From Magnetococcales bacterium (GTDB lineage Bacteria > Pseudomonadota > Magnetococcia > Magnetococcales > JADFWU01), in the NCBI GenBank assembly GCA_015234045.1, contig JADFWU010000013.1, positions 16,685 to 80,684 of the forward strand: a stretch of DNA of 64,000 bases, given 5' to 3'. Positions within the stretch are counted from its first letter, which is position 1. The number at the start of each line of letters is the position of its first letter. Positions 26,194 to 34,463 of the stretch are shown here, piece after piece. The translations under genes and the position numbers were made by a program. The notes beneath the pieces were generated by a model. That model did not search any database, was not told the origin of the DNA, and was given only the letters and a program-made list of their open reading frames with translations.

Positions 26194-27280
26194 CCCTATC
26201 AAACAACTTCGGCTGCGGCATAAAGTCGCGTGGAGTCAGCCCCCAACGCGTGGATGACTCCCGCCCCAGGATCTTGTAACCATGGAGGCCCTCTTCCTTA
26301 CAAACCAACAGGTCAACTATTTCTGGCTCGACTTTCTGTTTTATATTCGTGTCATACACCACCTTGACCACAGGATGCAGCACGCTTTCGGTGGTATTGG
26401 TGATCACCACAGCCAACAAGCCATTCTCCAGTTTAACCAATGATCCAGTTGGATATATGCCTACGCATTGGACAAACTTATGGAACAAGTCAACATTGAA
26501 ATCCCGTTCACTCCACTGCAACATGCGCTGAAGCGCCACATGTGGATCGTTTCCTTTGTGATAACACCGATCCGATGTGATGGCATCATAGACATCAACA
26601 ATAGCCGCCATCTGACCGAACAGGCTGATTTCATCGCCTTTCAGCTTGTTCATATAACCGGTGCCATTGTAGCGCTCGTGGTGCTCTGCACAGATACTGA
26701 TGGCGGTTTGGGAAATGCCAGGGCTGCGTGACAAAATTTCAACGCCGCGCGGCACATGCCCTTTCATGATGCCATACTCTTCGTCAGTCAGTTTACCTTC
26801 CTTATTAAGCACTTCCGGCGGTGTCCGCATTTTGCCGATATCATGCAACATACCACCTATACCGACTTCTACCAGCTGATCAGAATCCATGCCCAAAGTC
26901 TGATGAAACGACATCAAAAACACACCAACATTCACCGAATGCATAAAGGTGTATTCATCATGTTGCTTCAACTGCGCCAGAGTAAGCAGCGCATCCCGAT
27001 TGGTAAACATGGACTCAGCCATGACCTTTACCGTTTCACGAATAGGCCCAACGTTGATCTGCTGTCCCATCCGCACATCTTCGAACATGCTGCCGATGAT
27101 CTTACGGGCTCTGGCTTTGGTTTCCGTGGCATGAGGAAGCTCTTCAGCAAGATTATCCACCTGCGCCATACCCTGGTGGATGGCTTCGTTACTACCACCA
27201 CGAGCTGGTGCCGGGTCCAAATCATCCATCTGAGCACGAAGCAGTTCCAGTGCATCTTCTTCCGTAGCGTGTTTTGACAT
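26189..27280 (-). CDS. HD-GYP domain protein with degenerate GYP motif
   Basis: 363 residues. The HD-GYP domain (about 105-290) has the metal site HSVNVGVF, MLHDIGKMRTP and HHERYNGTGYMNKLKG. In active c-di-GMP phosphodiesterases the last motif is GYP; here it is GYM, so activity may be reduced or altered. The N-terminus lacks the DUF3391 domain found in the paralogue at 27.6-28.8 kb. The last 60 residues resemble that paralogue (RWGLTPRDFMPQPKLFD). The stop codon is formed by the end of a family A repeat element. Direct copies of that element flank the gene on both sides. Confidence 0.88.
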   Translation of the reverse strand: MSKHATEEDALELLRAQMDDLDPAPARGGSNEAIHQGMAQVDNLAEELPHATETKARARKIIGSMFEDVRMGQQINVGPIRETVKVMAESMFTNRDALLTLAQLKQHDEYTFMHSVNVGVFLMSFHQTLGMDSDQLVEVGIGGMLHDIGKMRTPPEVLNKEGKLTDEEYGIMKGHVPRGVEILSRSPGISQTAISICAEHHERYNGTGYMNKLKGDEISLFGQMAAIVDVYDAITSDRCYHKGNDPHVALQRMLQWSERDFNVDLFHKFVQCVGIYPTGSLVKLENGLLAVVITNTTESVLHPVVKVVYDTNIKQKVEPEIVDLLVCKEEGLHGYKILGRESSTRWGLTPRDFMPQPKLFDRV

Positions 27281-27340
27281 GATGATCTATTCCTGGCTTA
27301 TCATGAGTGGAGAAGAGCTCTCACAGCATATTACTGATTT

Positions 27341-27511
27341 TTACAGTTATTTCGATCAGAAATTAGACAATGAATCACAACCTGAGTGGAGCCATGGTGA
27401 TATTTTTGCACCGCTTTTGATATGAGAAACAGATCATCAGAGCAAAAATATCACCATGGCTGAAATGGCTGAAACGGCTGAATGTTCAAATTTTAGACGA
27501 AACACCGATAC
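27341..27511 (+). repeat. Inverted-repeat (MITE-like) element, family A, copy 3
   Basis: 171 bases between the two HD-GYP genes. The internal hairpin is perfect over 20 pairs (27390-27409 with 27442-27461). It reads CCATGG where copies 1 and 2 read CCTGG/CCAGG, and both arms have changed together. The same outer blocks (CACAACCTGAGTGGA, TTCAAATTTTAGACGAAA) are present. Confidence 0.85.
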
Positions 27512-27575
27512 ATCAGAATATCTTATTCGAACAGCGCTTCCGTTTCGAGACAATTATCACAACATAGTGACCATA

Positions 27576-28817
27576 CTACTGAAAAAGTTCAGGCTTGGGC
27601 ATGAAAGCCTTGGGATCGATTTTCCAGCGAGCCGGCGACTCTTCATGGCGAATCTTATATCCACTCCCCTTTTCCCGATACTCCAGAAGATCCATAATCT
27701 CCGGTGTCAGTGGACGATTTTTAGCCGTATCATAGATCACATTAACGATGGGATGAAGCAGGCTCTCTTGATTGGACTGAATCACCACACCCATCAGACC
27801 ATTTTCCATCACCACCAGCGTACCGATGGGATAAATACCCACACAGCGAACAAAACTGTGATAGAGGTTCAGATCAAAATGGTGTTTACTCCACTCCAAC
27901 ATCTTCCGCAACGCCACATGAGGCGGCATCCCTTTGTGATAACAGCGATCTGAAGTGATGGCATCATAGACATCCACCAAGGCAGACATCTGACCAAACA
28001 AACTGATCTGATCCCCTTTCAATTTATGCGGATAACCACTGCCATCATATCGTTCATGATGCTGACCCGCCACATCCAACGCCTCTTGTGACACGCCTTC
28101 TGTCTCGGACAGAATGTCATGACTGAACTCTACATGCTTTCGCATGATCATAAACTCATCATCACTCAGTTTACCGGGTTTGTTGAGCACTTCCTGAGGC
28201 GTTCTCATCTTGCCGATATCATGCAGAAGCGCCCCCACTCCCACATCAATGATGGTCTCTTCATCCATCTGAAGACCGCGACAAAAGGACATCAGAAACA
28301 CACCGACATTGACCGAATGCAAGAAGGTGTACTCATCCCGTTGTTTGAGTTGGCCCAAACTGAGCATGGCGTTTTGGTTGCTGAACATGGATTCCACCAT
28401 GCCTTCAACAACGTTACGCACCGGACCGATGGCGACCTGTTTACCCAGCCTGGCATCTTCCAAGACATTGCCAACCAGTTTCCTGGCATGTTTTTTCACC
28501 TCAGCAGCGCGGGTGAGCTCCTTTTCCATGGATGAAAATTTTGCCGGCGGCGGCGGTGCGGGCGCGTCACCCAACTCCATGATCTGGGCCGCAAGATCTG
28601 CATGCACCTCTTGGGCTGTGGGCGCATTCGGCACATCCAACCCTTTGGCTGTATCAATATAGAGCTCTTTTAAACCCTGTTGGCGAATATAGGAGATCTG
28701 AGTACTTTTTTTGAGCAACAACTGTTTGGGAAAGGGATTATCATCACGCCAAGCGCAATTGAAATCATGGATGAACATCCCCGGTTTGAGGGCTGAGACA
28801 GGGACTTTTTTGATCAC
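27576..28817 (-). CDS. HD-GYP cyclic-di-GMP phosphodiesterase with DUF3391 domain
   Basis: 413 residues. The N-terminal 65 residues (KKVPVSALKPGMFIHDFNCAW) are a DUF3391 domain. The HD-GYP domain follows (about 155-340): HSVNVGVF, LLHDIGKMRTPQE and HHERYDGSGYPHKLKGD, all with canonical residues, so it should cleave c-di-GMP. No membrane segment. The C-terminal tail RWKIDPKAFMPKPELF is shared with the paralogue downstream. It is the first of two tandem HD-GYP genes, which are separated by repeat element copy 3. The paralogue is probably a duplicate that lost the N-terminal domain. Confidence 0.92.
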   Translation of the reverse strand: MIKKVPVSALKPGMFIHDFNCAWRDDNPFPKQLLLKKSTQISYIRQQGLKELYIDTAKGLDVPNAPTAQEVHADLAAQIMELGDAPAPPPPAKFSSMEKELTRAAEVKKHARKLVGNVLEDARLGKQVAIGPVRNVVEGMVESMFSNQNAMLSLGQLKQRDEYTFLHSVNVGVFLMSFCRGLQMDEETIIDVGVGALLHDIGKMRTPQEVLNKPGKLSDDEFMIMRKHVEFSHDILSETEGVSQEALDVAGQHHERYDGSGYPHKLKGDQISLFGQMSALVDVYDAITSDRCYHKGMPPHVALRKMLEWSKHHFDLNLYHSFVRCVGIYPIGTLVVMENGLMGVVIQSNQESLLHPIVNVIYDTAKNRPLTPEIMDLLEYREKGSGYKIRHEESPARWKIDPKAFMPKPELFQ

Positions 28818-29106
28818 GTTGTGACCTCTTGAGGTATCTTTTATCAGTGGTTTTTATCAATAACACAAAATTTTGTTGCATCTTGCGTCATTTAAAGAGT
28901 AGGCGATTCCCGCCGTGAGGAAAAGGGAATTTTACTGATGACAATCACATTGAGCACTCATCACCTCTGGGCTCGCAGACCGACCAATACATCACACAAT
29001 GGCAACGATTCAACTTTTCCCTATCCCATATTTATAAAAATAGTTAAAAAATCGGCACTAAGGGCTTTTCAACCAGCGCTGAGAACGTTACGATAGCATC
29101 GAGAGC

Positions 29107-29802
29107 ATGTCTATCTTATGGGATCTATCAATGAACAAAAAAATGCGCCGAACCCTCAGTCGTATCAAACACCGACAAGAGGTTCTGGACCGTTCCTGGG
29201 ATGAAAACGGCAACAAAGAGTTGCTGCGCTTTTTCGTGGATATCGTCCCCAGACTGGTCAACGCCGAACGGTGTAGTATCTTTATCAGTGATCCCTCTGG
29301 TGATCGCGTTTGGCTGGAGTGTGGGACAGGATTGGGCGAACGCAACGTTGCCATACCCAAACGGGGCTGCATCGTTGGTGAGGTCATCTCTTCAGGACGG
29401 TTCCGCATTGAAGAGGATTTAGAGACGCGTAGCGGCTTTCACAAACAGATGGATGATGCGACAAACTTTGTCACAAAAAACGTCCTGTGCGTGCCGGTTA
29501 AAAGCCTGAACGGCGACCAGATCACCGGTGCCATCCAAATACTCAATAAAAAAGACGGTACGCCCTTTAGTACCGAAGATCGCCTCACCGTGGAACGCGT
29601 AGCCTACCACCTTGAACTGGCTATCGAAAACCTGTTCCACTCCCAAACATTGGTAGATATCTCCGATCAACTGAGCCGCAAAGTGGATTTTGCCGAGTTC
29701 ATCATCAAGGTATGGGTCGGCTTCATCGCCGCCATCATCCTCGCGGTGGTGGGTGTGGTATTCTACTTCACGCCGATTGTAATGGAAGTTTTTACCAGAT
29801 AG
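29107..29802 (+). CDS. GAF-domain protein with C-terminal membrane anchor
   Basis: 231 residues. A GAF domain fills about residues 30-185 (LLRFFVDIVPRLVNAERCSIFISD, then VLCVPVKSLNGDQITGAIQILNKK). A hydrophobic segment near the C-terminus (VWVGFIAAIILAVVGVVFYF) anchors it in the membrane with the GAF domain in the cytosol. GAF domains bind small molecules such as cyclic nucleotides; the ligand is unknown. No output domain is attached, so it may act on a partner. A second ATG eight codons downstream is possible. It stands next to HD-GYP genes, which makes a signalling role plausible. Confidence 0.8.
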   Translation: MSILWDLSMNKKMRRTLSRIKHRQEVLDRSWDENGNKELLRFFVDIVPRLVNAERCSIFISDPSGDRVWLECGTGLGERNVAIPKRGCIVGEVISSGRFRIEEDLETRSGFHKQMDDATNFVTKNVLCVPVKSLNGDQITGAIQILNKKDGTPFSTEDRLTVERVAYHLELAIENLFHSQTLVDISDQLSRKVDFAEFIIKVWVGFIAAIILAVVGVVFYFTPIVMEVFTR

Positions 29803-29803
29803 A

Positions 29804-30742
29804 TCAACTATCTTCTTTTTTATCTACCGTATCCTCTGTCTCTGCGGACTGGGTTTGATTCTGTTTTTCATTCAGTGTCCGATAGAGGTATTGAATCATA
29901 CCATCACCCAACCCTACCTGAGGCACGTAGAGCTTACTGATACCGGCCCATTTCATCACTGAAAGAAACAGCTGACCCGCTGGGACGATCACATCCGCTC
30001 GATCTGGACGCAACCCCAGTCGCACCATACGCTCATCATAGGTGAGAAACTCCAATGCAGAATGAATCTCACGCAACTTCTCGAAGGAGAGAGGCTTGTC
30101 CTGTCTTTTTCGAGTCAGTTTGAAAATCTTGTTGATATTGCCACCCGCACCAACACCACTTAATGGCCGATAGCCCACCGTATTGCGTCGAATCCACGCT
30201 TTCATTGCCGCCCACTCTTCATCAGCAATACCGCCATTCTGGATACGCACAATTCCGATGGGAAAAGATTCCGCCGCCACCAACTGACCATTGGCCAACA
30301 GCGCCAAATCAGTAGAGCCGCCCCCTACATCAATATAGAGACAAGCACAGGCATGGAAACGGCGATCCATCCGGTTTAGTCCCAATAACTGAGCCACCTC
30401 AGCACCATCAAGCAACTGAAGATCTATTCCGGTTCGACGTTTGATGTCTTTGATAATTTGCGGCGCGTTATCGGCATTTCGCAGTGCAGAAGTAGCGCAC
30501 GCCATGTGACTCTCTACTTTACAGACATCCATCAAATTACGAAAAGCCAACAGGGTTTTTTCCAGATCTTTGATTTTTTCAGGCGAGATTCTTTTACTGA
30601 CAAAGGCATCTTCCCCGAGCCGCAACGGCACGCGGTAGAGATTGGCTTTTTTTATGGCGGGCTGCCAGTCACCCACATCATAAACATTTGAAATTAATAA
30701 TTTAGAAGAACTTGAACCAATGTCAATGGCAGCGAGTTTCAT
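29804..30742 (-). CDS. Ppx/GppA-family phosphatase
   Basis: 312 residues, the short form of the family without the C-terminal HD domain. The ASKHA fold is clear: first phosphate loop AAIDIGSSSSKLLIS at the start, second loop YIDVGGGSTDLALL near residue 138, and GVGAGGNINKIF near 200. Family members remove phosphate from polyphosphate or pppGpp. The final 20 residues are charged and variable. It is convergent with the GAF gene with almost no gap. Substrate cannot be decided from the sequence. Confidence 0.88.
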   Translation of the reverse strand: MKLAAIDIGSSSSKLLISNVYDVGDWQPAIKKANLYRVPLRLGEDAFVSKRISPEKIKDLEKTLLAFRNLMDVCKVESHMACATSALRNADNAPQIIKDIKRRTGIDLQLLDGAEVAQLLGLNRMDRRFHACACLYIDVGGGSTDLALLANGQLVAAESFPIGIVRIQNGGIADEEWAAMKAWIRRNTVGYRPLSGVGAGGNINKIFKLTRKRQDKPLSFEKLREIHSALEFLTYDERMVRLGLRPDRADVIVPAGQLFLSVMKWAGISKLYVPQVGLGDGMIQYLYRTLNEKQNQTQSAETEDTVDKKEDS

Positions 30743-31128
30743 GCCTTGCTCCTAAACGGCATCGCTGAGGCACCATCCCTATCCCTTTGAGGTGGGCAGA
30801 GAGGCCGATTGTAGAGTGTAATGGATAATTTAAAGAACAATCAGAACCATTCATTGATTCTGATTGTTCATTGTTACCGGATTTCCAGTAAAAAATCACC
30901 GATTAATCCTGGAACAGATACTTTTTTTATCTACGACAATGCGATACTATACACAGAGATCCATAATTGAGACTCATTTCAACAATCACACTCTGGTTAA
31001 GTTGGCCACTGAACGACCACCTGCAAAATCGAGAGGGTCGTATGGCGGACTGAAAGTCTGGATACCGGCCAAAGCCGGTGTTTTGAACCTTCGCATGGAT
31101 AATCAACAAACAGGTTTGAGAGATAAGC
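30743..31128. other. Intergenic region with two stem-loops
   Basis: 386 bases without a supported gene. GAACAATCAGAA (30835-30846) pairs perfectly with TTCTGATTGTTC (30858-30869). A second hairpin CCGGC-CAAA-GCCGG lies near 31074-31087 and is followed by TGTTTT on the plus strand. A small plus-strand frame at 30864-31175 shows no family resemblance. Confidence 0.45.
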
Positions 31129-31455
31129 TCACTCTCTGTACGCATCCCCCTGTTCTTGCTTCACCAACTCCTTGAACTCACAACGACGACAGCGCTCTTC
31201 CTTGAAAGAGAACCCACCACGTGGCTCACGACCACCAGCCTCTTTGATTGCTGACTCTTCACAAATTGAACCGGGCATCTGCCAACAGTAACGCCCCGCG
31301 TTTGTACCGTCATTTTTTCCATTATGACAGGTTGTTATACTGACATTACAGACTGGACCTTTGGGATGGCCACTGAAGATATCTCGACCACACTCAAAAA
31401 AATCCCAGCAATTTTTCTTCTCTACATTGGATACATGCACATTTTTTCCTCTCAA
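31129..31455 (-). CDS. Small Cys-rich protein of the two-CW type
   Basis: 108 residues with two matching blocks: NCWDFFECGRD near residue 15 and GRYCWQMPGSICE near 54. These Cys-Trp blocks resemble the two-CW domain of small bacterial proteins. Further cysteines follow in ERCRRCEF. In all, ten cysteines suggest metal or redox chemistry. No signal peptide is evident. Neighbours do not indicate a pathway. The function is not known for this group. Confidence 0.7.
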   Translation of the reverse strand: MRGKNVHVSNVEKKNCWDFFECGRDIFSGHPKGPVCNVSITTCHNGKNDGTNAGRYCWQMPGSICEESAIKEAGGREPRGGFSFKEERCRRCEFKELVKQEQGDAYRE

Positions 31456-31829
31456 TCAACAAGACATAGAATATAGGGGGTAGTATCCACGCCACAAATG
31501 GCTTGGATCCGGCACTCTACGACAGATGAAAATCAGGAAAGGTGGGAATGATATAGGAATAGTCAGACGTATCAAAAATATGATGACTTTTTTGACAGTA
31601 TTGTTGAAATTTTATGCAGGATCAAGGAATTTTTGTGGACAGAGTTCAATCTACTCCTGGTAGTGTCACACAGTTAGTGGGGAACACAGCGCCCCTTCCC
31701 ACTCATGAACAAAGGAGAGCACCTGGCGACTTACGGGTCACCAGGTGCTGTTTAAAGGCTCAACTTTCTTAAAAAAAGGCCGAAAATCGTCAAAGATCAA
31801 CCATTTTGAATGGGTGGAGCGTGTTACCT
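31456..31829. other. Intergenic region with a terminator-like hairpin
   Basis: About 370 bases with no gene I can support. AGCACCTGG (31718-31726) pairs with CCAGGTGCT (31741-31749), followed by GTTTAAA; it resembles a terminator on the plus strand, although no plus-strand gene precedes it closely. The 3' end holds motif D copy 2. Confidence 0.4.
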
Positions 31830-31858
31830 GGGATGATTAATTTTTTCCGTGGCCCTAA
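31830..31858 (-). repeat. Post-stop motif D, copy 2
   Basis: A 29-base stretch that matches the copy at 22575-22603 in about 25 positions (core TTTTTTCCGTGGCCCT). As there, it lies directly after the stop codon of a minus-strand gene. Confidence 0.6.
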
Positions 31859-31861
31859 GCG

Positions 31862-32140
31862 TCACTCCTGCTTAAACCAACTGGCAAAGGCCAGAGAAAG
31901 CAGCACCCCCAAACGCATGGTCAGTTCGACCTCTTCTTGCGTACGACCACCATCTTCCACCAAACGACGGGCAACCTCTTTGCGAAATTCCATGTCAAAA
32001 ACTGGATTCAGATCATCCATATCCTCTGGCTGCATCTGATCCAGCGGCTTTGACAGTCGCTCTTCGAGCGCCTCTTTGAGCCACATACCACTTTCCATAA
32101 ACCGCTCTTCTTCCTCATTCATGACCATGACTGCCAACAT
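31862..32140 (-). CDS. Small acidic protein, unrecognised
   Basis: 92 residues. Not recognised. It is acidic and helical (EEEERFMESGMWLKEALEER, then FRKEVARRLVEDGGRTQEEV) and ends in a hydrophobic stretch LGVLLSLAFASWFKQE. GGAG six bases upstream of the ATG at 32140 supports that start; an ATG six codons later is also possible. No neighbour suggests a function. Coding is supported by the ribosome site and reasonable composition only. Confidence 0.55.
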   Translation of the reverse strand: MLAVMVMNEEEERFMESGMWLKEALEERLSKPLDQMQPEDMDDLNPVFDMEFRKEVARRLVEDGGRTQEEVELTMRLGVLLSLAFASWFKQE

Positions 32141-32474
32141 CGCCGTCTCCTATGAATCCATCCTGCAACAGAAAAAAAGGGGCACAGGACACCCCTTCCA
32201 CCTCAACCATGAAAATCATTTGGTGATTTTGCACGGCAAGAAATCAGTCCAATTAATCCATATATCGGAAAAATGTGGGCAGACTTGACCGGTTTTAGCA
32301 GGAAAAACCGAACTTTTTCTGGTGGTGCGGCGTTACCCACCATTCCGGCATCATAGCCTGCTGCACTGGCTTATGCCATGGCAGAGGCTGTTTTCATATG
32401 ATATTCTAGGTGTTGGGCTTTTCCTGGCAGCAAGCACTTTAAAGCTAGGGGCAACGTTGTTTTATGGATAAATT
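32141..32474. other. Intergenic region with one hairpin
   Basis: 334 bases between divergent genes. CGGTTTT (32290-32296) pairs with AAAACCG (32304-32310), followed by AACTTTTT, so it resembles a weak plus-strand terminator. No gene is seen. Confidence 0.4.
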
Positions 32475-33236
32475 ATGCAGGAAGATCCGGCAAGGAAGCT
32501 GTCTGCGGTCATACATCGTTTAAGGGAGATTCCAATTGGAGCACCCTACAGCGAAGTCGCCCTACAGCGAGACCGTAAAGAAATTGAGGCACTGATTGAT
32601 CAGTTCCCTGCGCGTGCCCATAGTGTTTTGGGGATCATTGCCACGATTTTAGGCAATGAGGAAGTGATGCGGCGGCACTTTGAGGCAGCCCGTGAAATTG
32701 AACCGGACTCCACCTATATTCGTATTAATTATATCGTTGGCCTTCAAGGATTTGGCTGTTTTTCGGAAGCGCTTTTGGAAATTCGGGACGCGTGCAAAGA
32801 CCATAGCAAAGACCCTGACCTGCTGGGTGAGGCGGTATTTGCCTCTGTTCATGCGGGCCGGTTTCAAGAAGCAGAGAAATGGCTGCAAGCCCGAGAACGT
32901 GTCGCGCCCAATGCGGAACCGCTTGTCGGTATGGAAGGCATTGTTGCCTGTTGTCGGTTTCTGCGTGAAAAACGCATCTCTGATCAAGAAGTTGAGTCAC
33001 TCCAACTCCAGGTCGCCGCCCTGCTGCGTGAGAACCATATTCTAGGGCCAGTCATTGAATATGATCTACGTGAGGATGAAGTAGATCGCTGGCTGAGTTT
33101 TCGCTTTAGGTTACGCCAAAGCGTGGAAGAGGTGGTGCGGCTGGAATGGCTGCTGGCTGACCGATTGGCCGACTCTGACATCTCACCCAACGCCCTGCTT
33201 AATCTGGTGGCTGGCTTTCTGTCTGGGGAGCGATAA
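32475..33236 (+). CDS. TPR-like protein, first gene of a TPR/HEPN pair
   Basis: 253 residues, fully helical and soluble. Residues 45-145 have TPR-like spacing (HSVLGIIATILGNEEVMRRHFEAAREIEPDS, then GLQGFGCFSEALLEIRDACK and GRFQEAEKWLQARERVAPNA). The last 100 residues are helical without a known family. Its TAA stop is directly followed by the ATG of the HEPN-like gene (TAAATG), so the two are coupled. Such tight pairing is common in toxin-antitoxin and other two-protein systems, but no toxin activity can be shown from the sequence. Confidence 0.7.
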   Translation: MQEDPARKLSAVIHRLREIPIGAPYSEVALQRDRKEIEALIDQFPARAHSVLGIIATILGNEEVMRRHFEAAREIEPDSTYIRINYIVGLQGFGCFSEALLEIRDACKDHSKDPDLLGEAVFASVHAGRFQEAEKWLQARERVAPNAEPLVGMEGIVACCRFLREKRISDQEVESLQLQVAALLRENHILGPVIEYDLREDEVDRWLSFRFRLRQSVEEVVRLEWLLADRLADSDISPNALLNLVAGFLSGER

Positions 33237-33683
33237 ATGACGGTTTCTCCGGTTGATTTTCTGCGTTCAGCGCAAATCATGATGAACCATCATGAAGAGA
33301 TTGATCACCGCAATGCTGCAAGCCGCGCTTATATGGGTGCCTATCATGCTTGCCGTTTTTTGCGTGATGCGTTGGAATTGGGACCACTTCCGAGCATTCT
33401 CAAGGTTGAAGGTAGTCACAGAAAATTGATCCGAACCCTGCAACAAGCGCCAGTACCGCTGAAAAAAGGCGCTGTCTGGGCACATGCGCGTCGAATTAGA
33501 CAGTTGGGACAACAGCTTAAAAGTTTGCGTGATCTACAAAATGCCGCAGAGTATCGCATTAGTCGTAATTTTTCCCGCAATGATGCCCGTCAGGTAGTTG
33601 CTGCCAGTCGGGAAATCATCCGGGTCGTGGATATGATTCTCCGAGAAGAGGGGGATGAAGGTGACAAAACAGATGCAACCTGA
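33237..33683 (+). CDS. HEPN-like protein (UPF0332-type)
   Basis: 148 residues, all helical. The spacing [18 protein letters not shown], then [10 protein letters not shown], then [21 protein letters not shown] is what UPF0332/HEPN proteins show. The R-x4-6-H ribonuclease motif of HEPN toxins is not obvious, so it may be a non-catalytic member. Start ATG follows the upstream stop without a gap. The gene overlaps the start of the cyclophilin gene by about ten bases. Confidence 0.65.
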   Translation: MTVSPVDFLRSAQIMMNHHEEIDHRNAASRAYMGAYHACRFLRDALELGPLPSILKVEGSHRKLIRTLQQAPVPLKKGAVWAHARRIRQLGQQLKSLRDLQNAAEYRISRNFSRNDARQVVAASREIIRVVDMILREEGDEGDKTDAT

Positions 33684-34311
33684 TAAAAACTTGGCTCTAT
33701 CTTATTTCCGAAGCACTCAAGCTGCTGTCCTTCGGACCCTTACCGTCATCACATTTTTGGCGATGGCAACCGTATCACTTTTGCAACCCGGCGAAGCCTG
33801 GGCCAACGACAAAGGAGAACGATTCATGATGGTGGTGTTTTCTACAACCCTGGGCGATATTACTTTGGAACTTGATGCTGAAAAAGCACCTATTTCGGTG
33901 GATAACTTTTTGGCCTATGTGGATTCCAAATTCTTTGATGGAACCATCTTTCACCGGGTAATCCCGGGCTTCATGGCCCAAGGCGGCGGCATGACACCTG
34001 ACATGAAAGAGAAACCCACACGCGCCCCCATCAAAAATGAAGCTGACAATGGTCTCACCAATGATCGTGGCACTATCTCCATGGCGCGCACCAGTGATGT
34101 CAACAGTGCAACCTCCCAGTTCTTTCTCAATGTCAATGACAACACCTTCTTAAATCACGGCTCCCGTGATTTTGGTTATGCCGTTTTCGGACGTGTTGTT
34201 GAAGGAATGGACGTGCTGGATAAAATCGTTGCCACGCCGACCGGCAATCAGGGGTTCCATCAGGATGTACCCAAAACGCCCATCTTGATCAATACCGCAA
34301 CACGCAAGTAA
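33673..34311 (+). CDS. Peptidyl-prolyl cis-trans isomerase, cyclophilin type
   Basis: Catalyses proline isomerisation during folding. The cyclophilin domain has [27 protein letters not shown] and [19 protein letters not shown], with the catalytic Arg in FHRV. The ATG at 33673, after GAAGG, gives a 44-residue leader with a hydrophobic core ([16 protein letters not shown]) and cleavage site EAWA, so a periplasmic enzyme. A second ATG at 33826, with a strong AAAGGAG site, starts exactly at the domain ([17 protein letters not shown]) and would give a cytosolic form. Another ATG at 33655 lies inside the HEPN gene. Which start is used is open. Confidence 0.88.
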   Translation: MQPDKNLALSYFRSTQAAVLRTLTVITFLAMATVSLLQPGEAWANDKGERFMMVVFSTTLGDITLELDAEKAPISVDNFLAYVDSKFFDGTIFHRVIPGFMAQGGGMTPDMKEKPTRAPIKNEADNGLTNDRGTISMARTSDVNSATSQFFLNVNDNTFLNHGSRDFGYAVFGRVVEGMDVLDKIVATPTGNQGFHQDVPKTPILINTATRK

Positions 34312-34350
34312 CGCCTAATCCTGTTGTTTTAATGGATTTCAATTCTTTTC

Positions 34351-34409
34351 AGTGATACTGTTATCGTGACATCCTCAAATTGTAGGATCATAACGATAAC
34401 AGTATCGCT
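34351..34409. repeat. 59-base palindrome
   Basis: AGTGATACTGTTATCGT (34351-34367) pairs with ACGATAACAGTATCGCT (34393-34409), 16 of 17. An inner stem ATCCT/AGGAT lies in the loop. It sits between the cyclophilin and retropepsin genes. The half-site ACGATAACAGT also occurs at the left edge of family A copy 1 (about 3826). Confidence 0.65.
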
Positions 34410-34463
34410 GTCAGGGAGTGACAAACCTGCATCTGCTGCCTATTCCTCAAAGCCACAAGGCAA

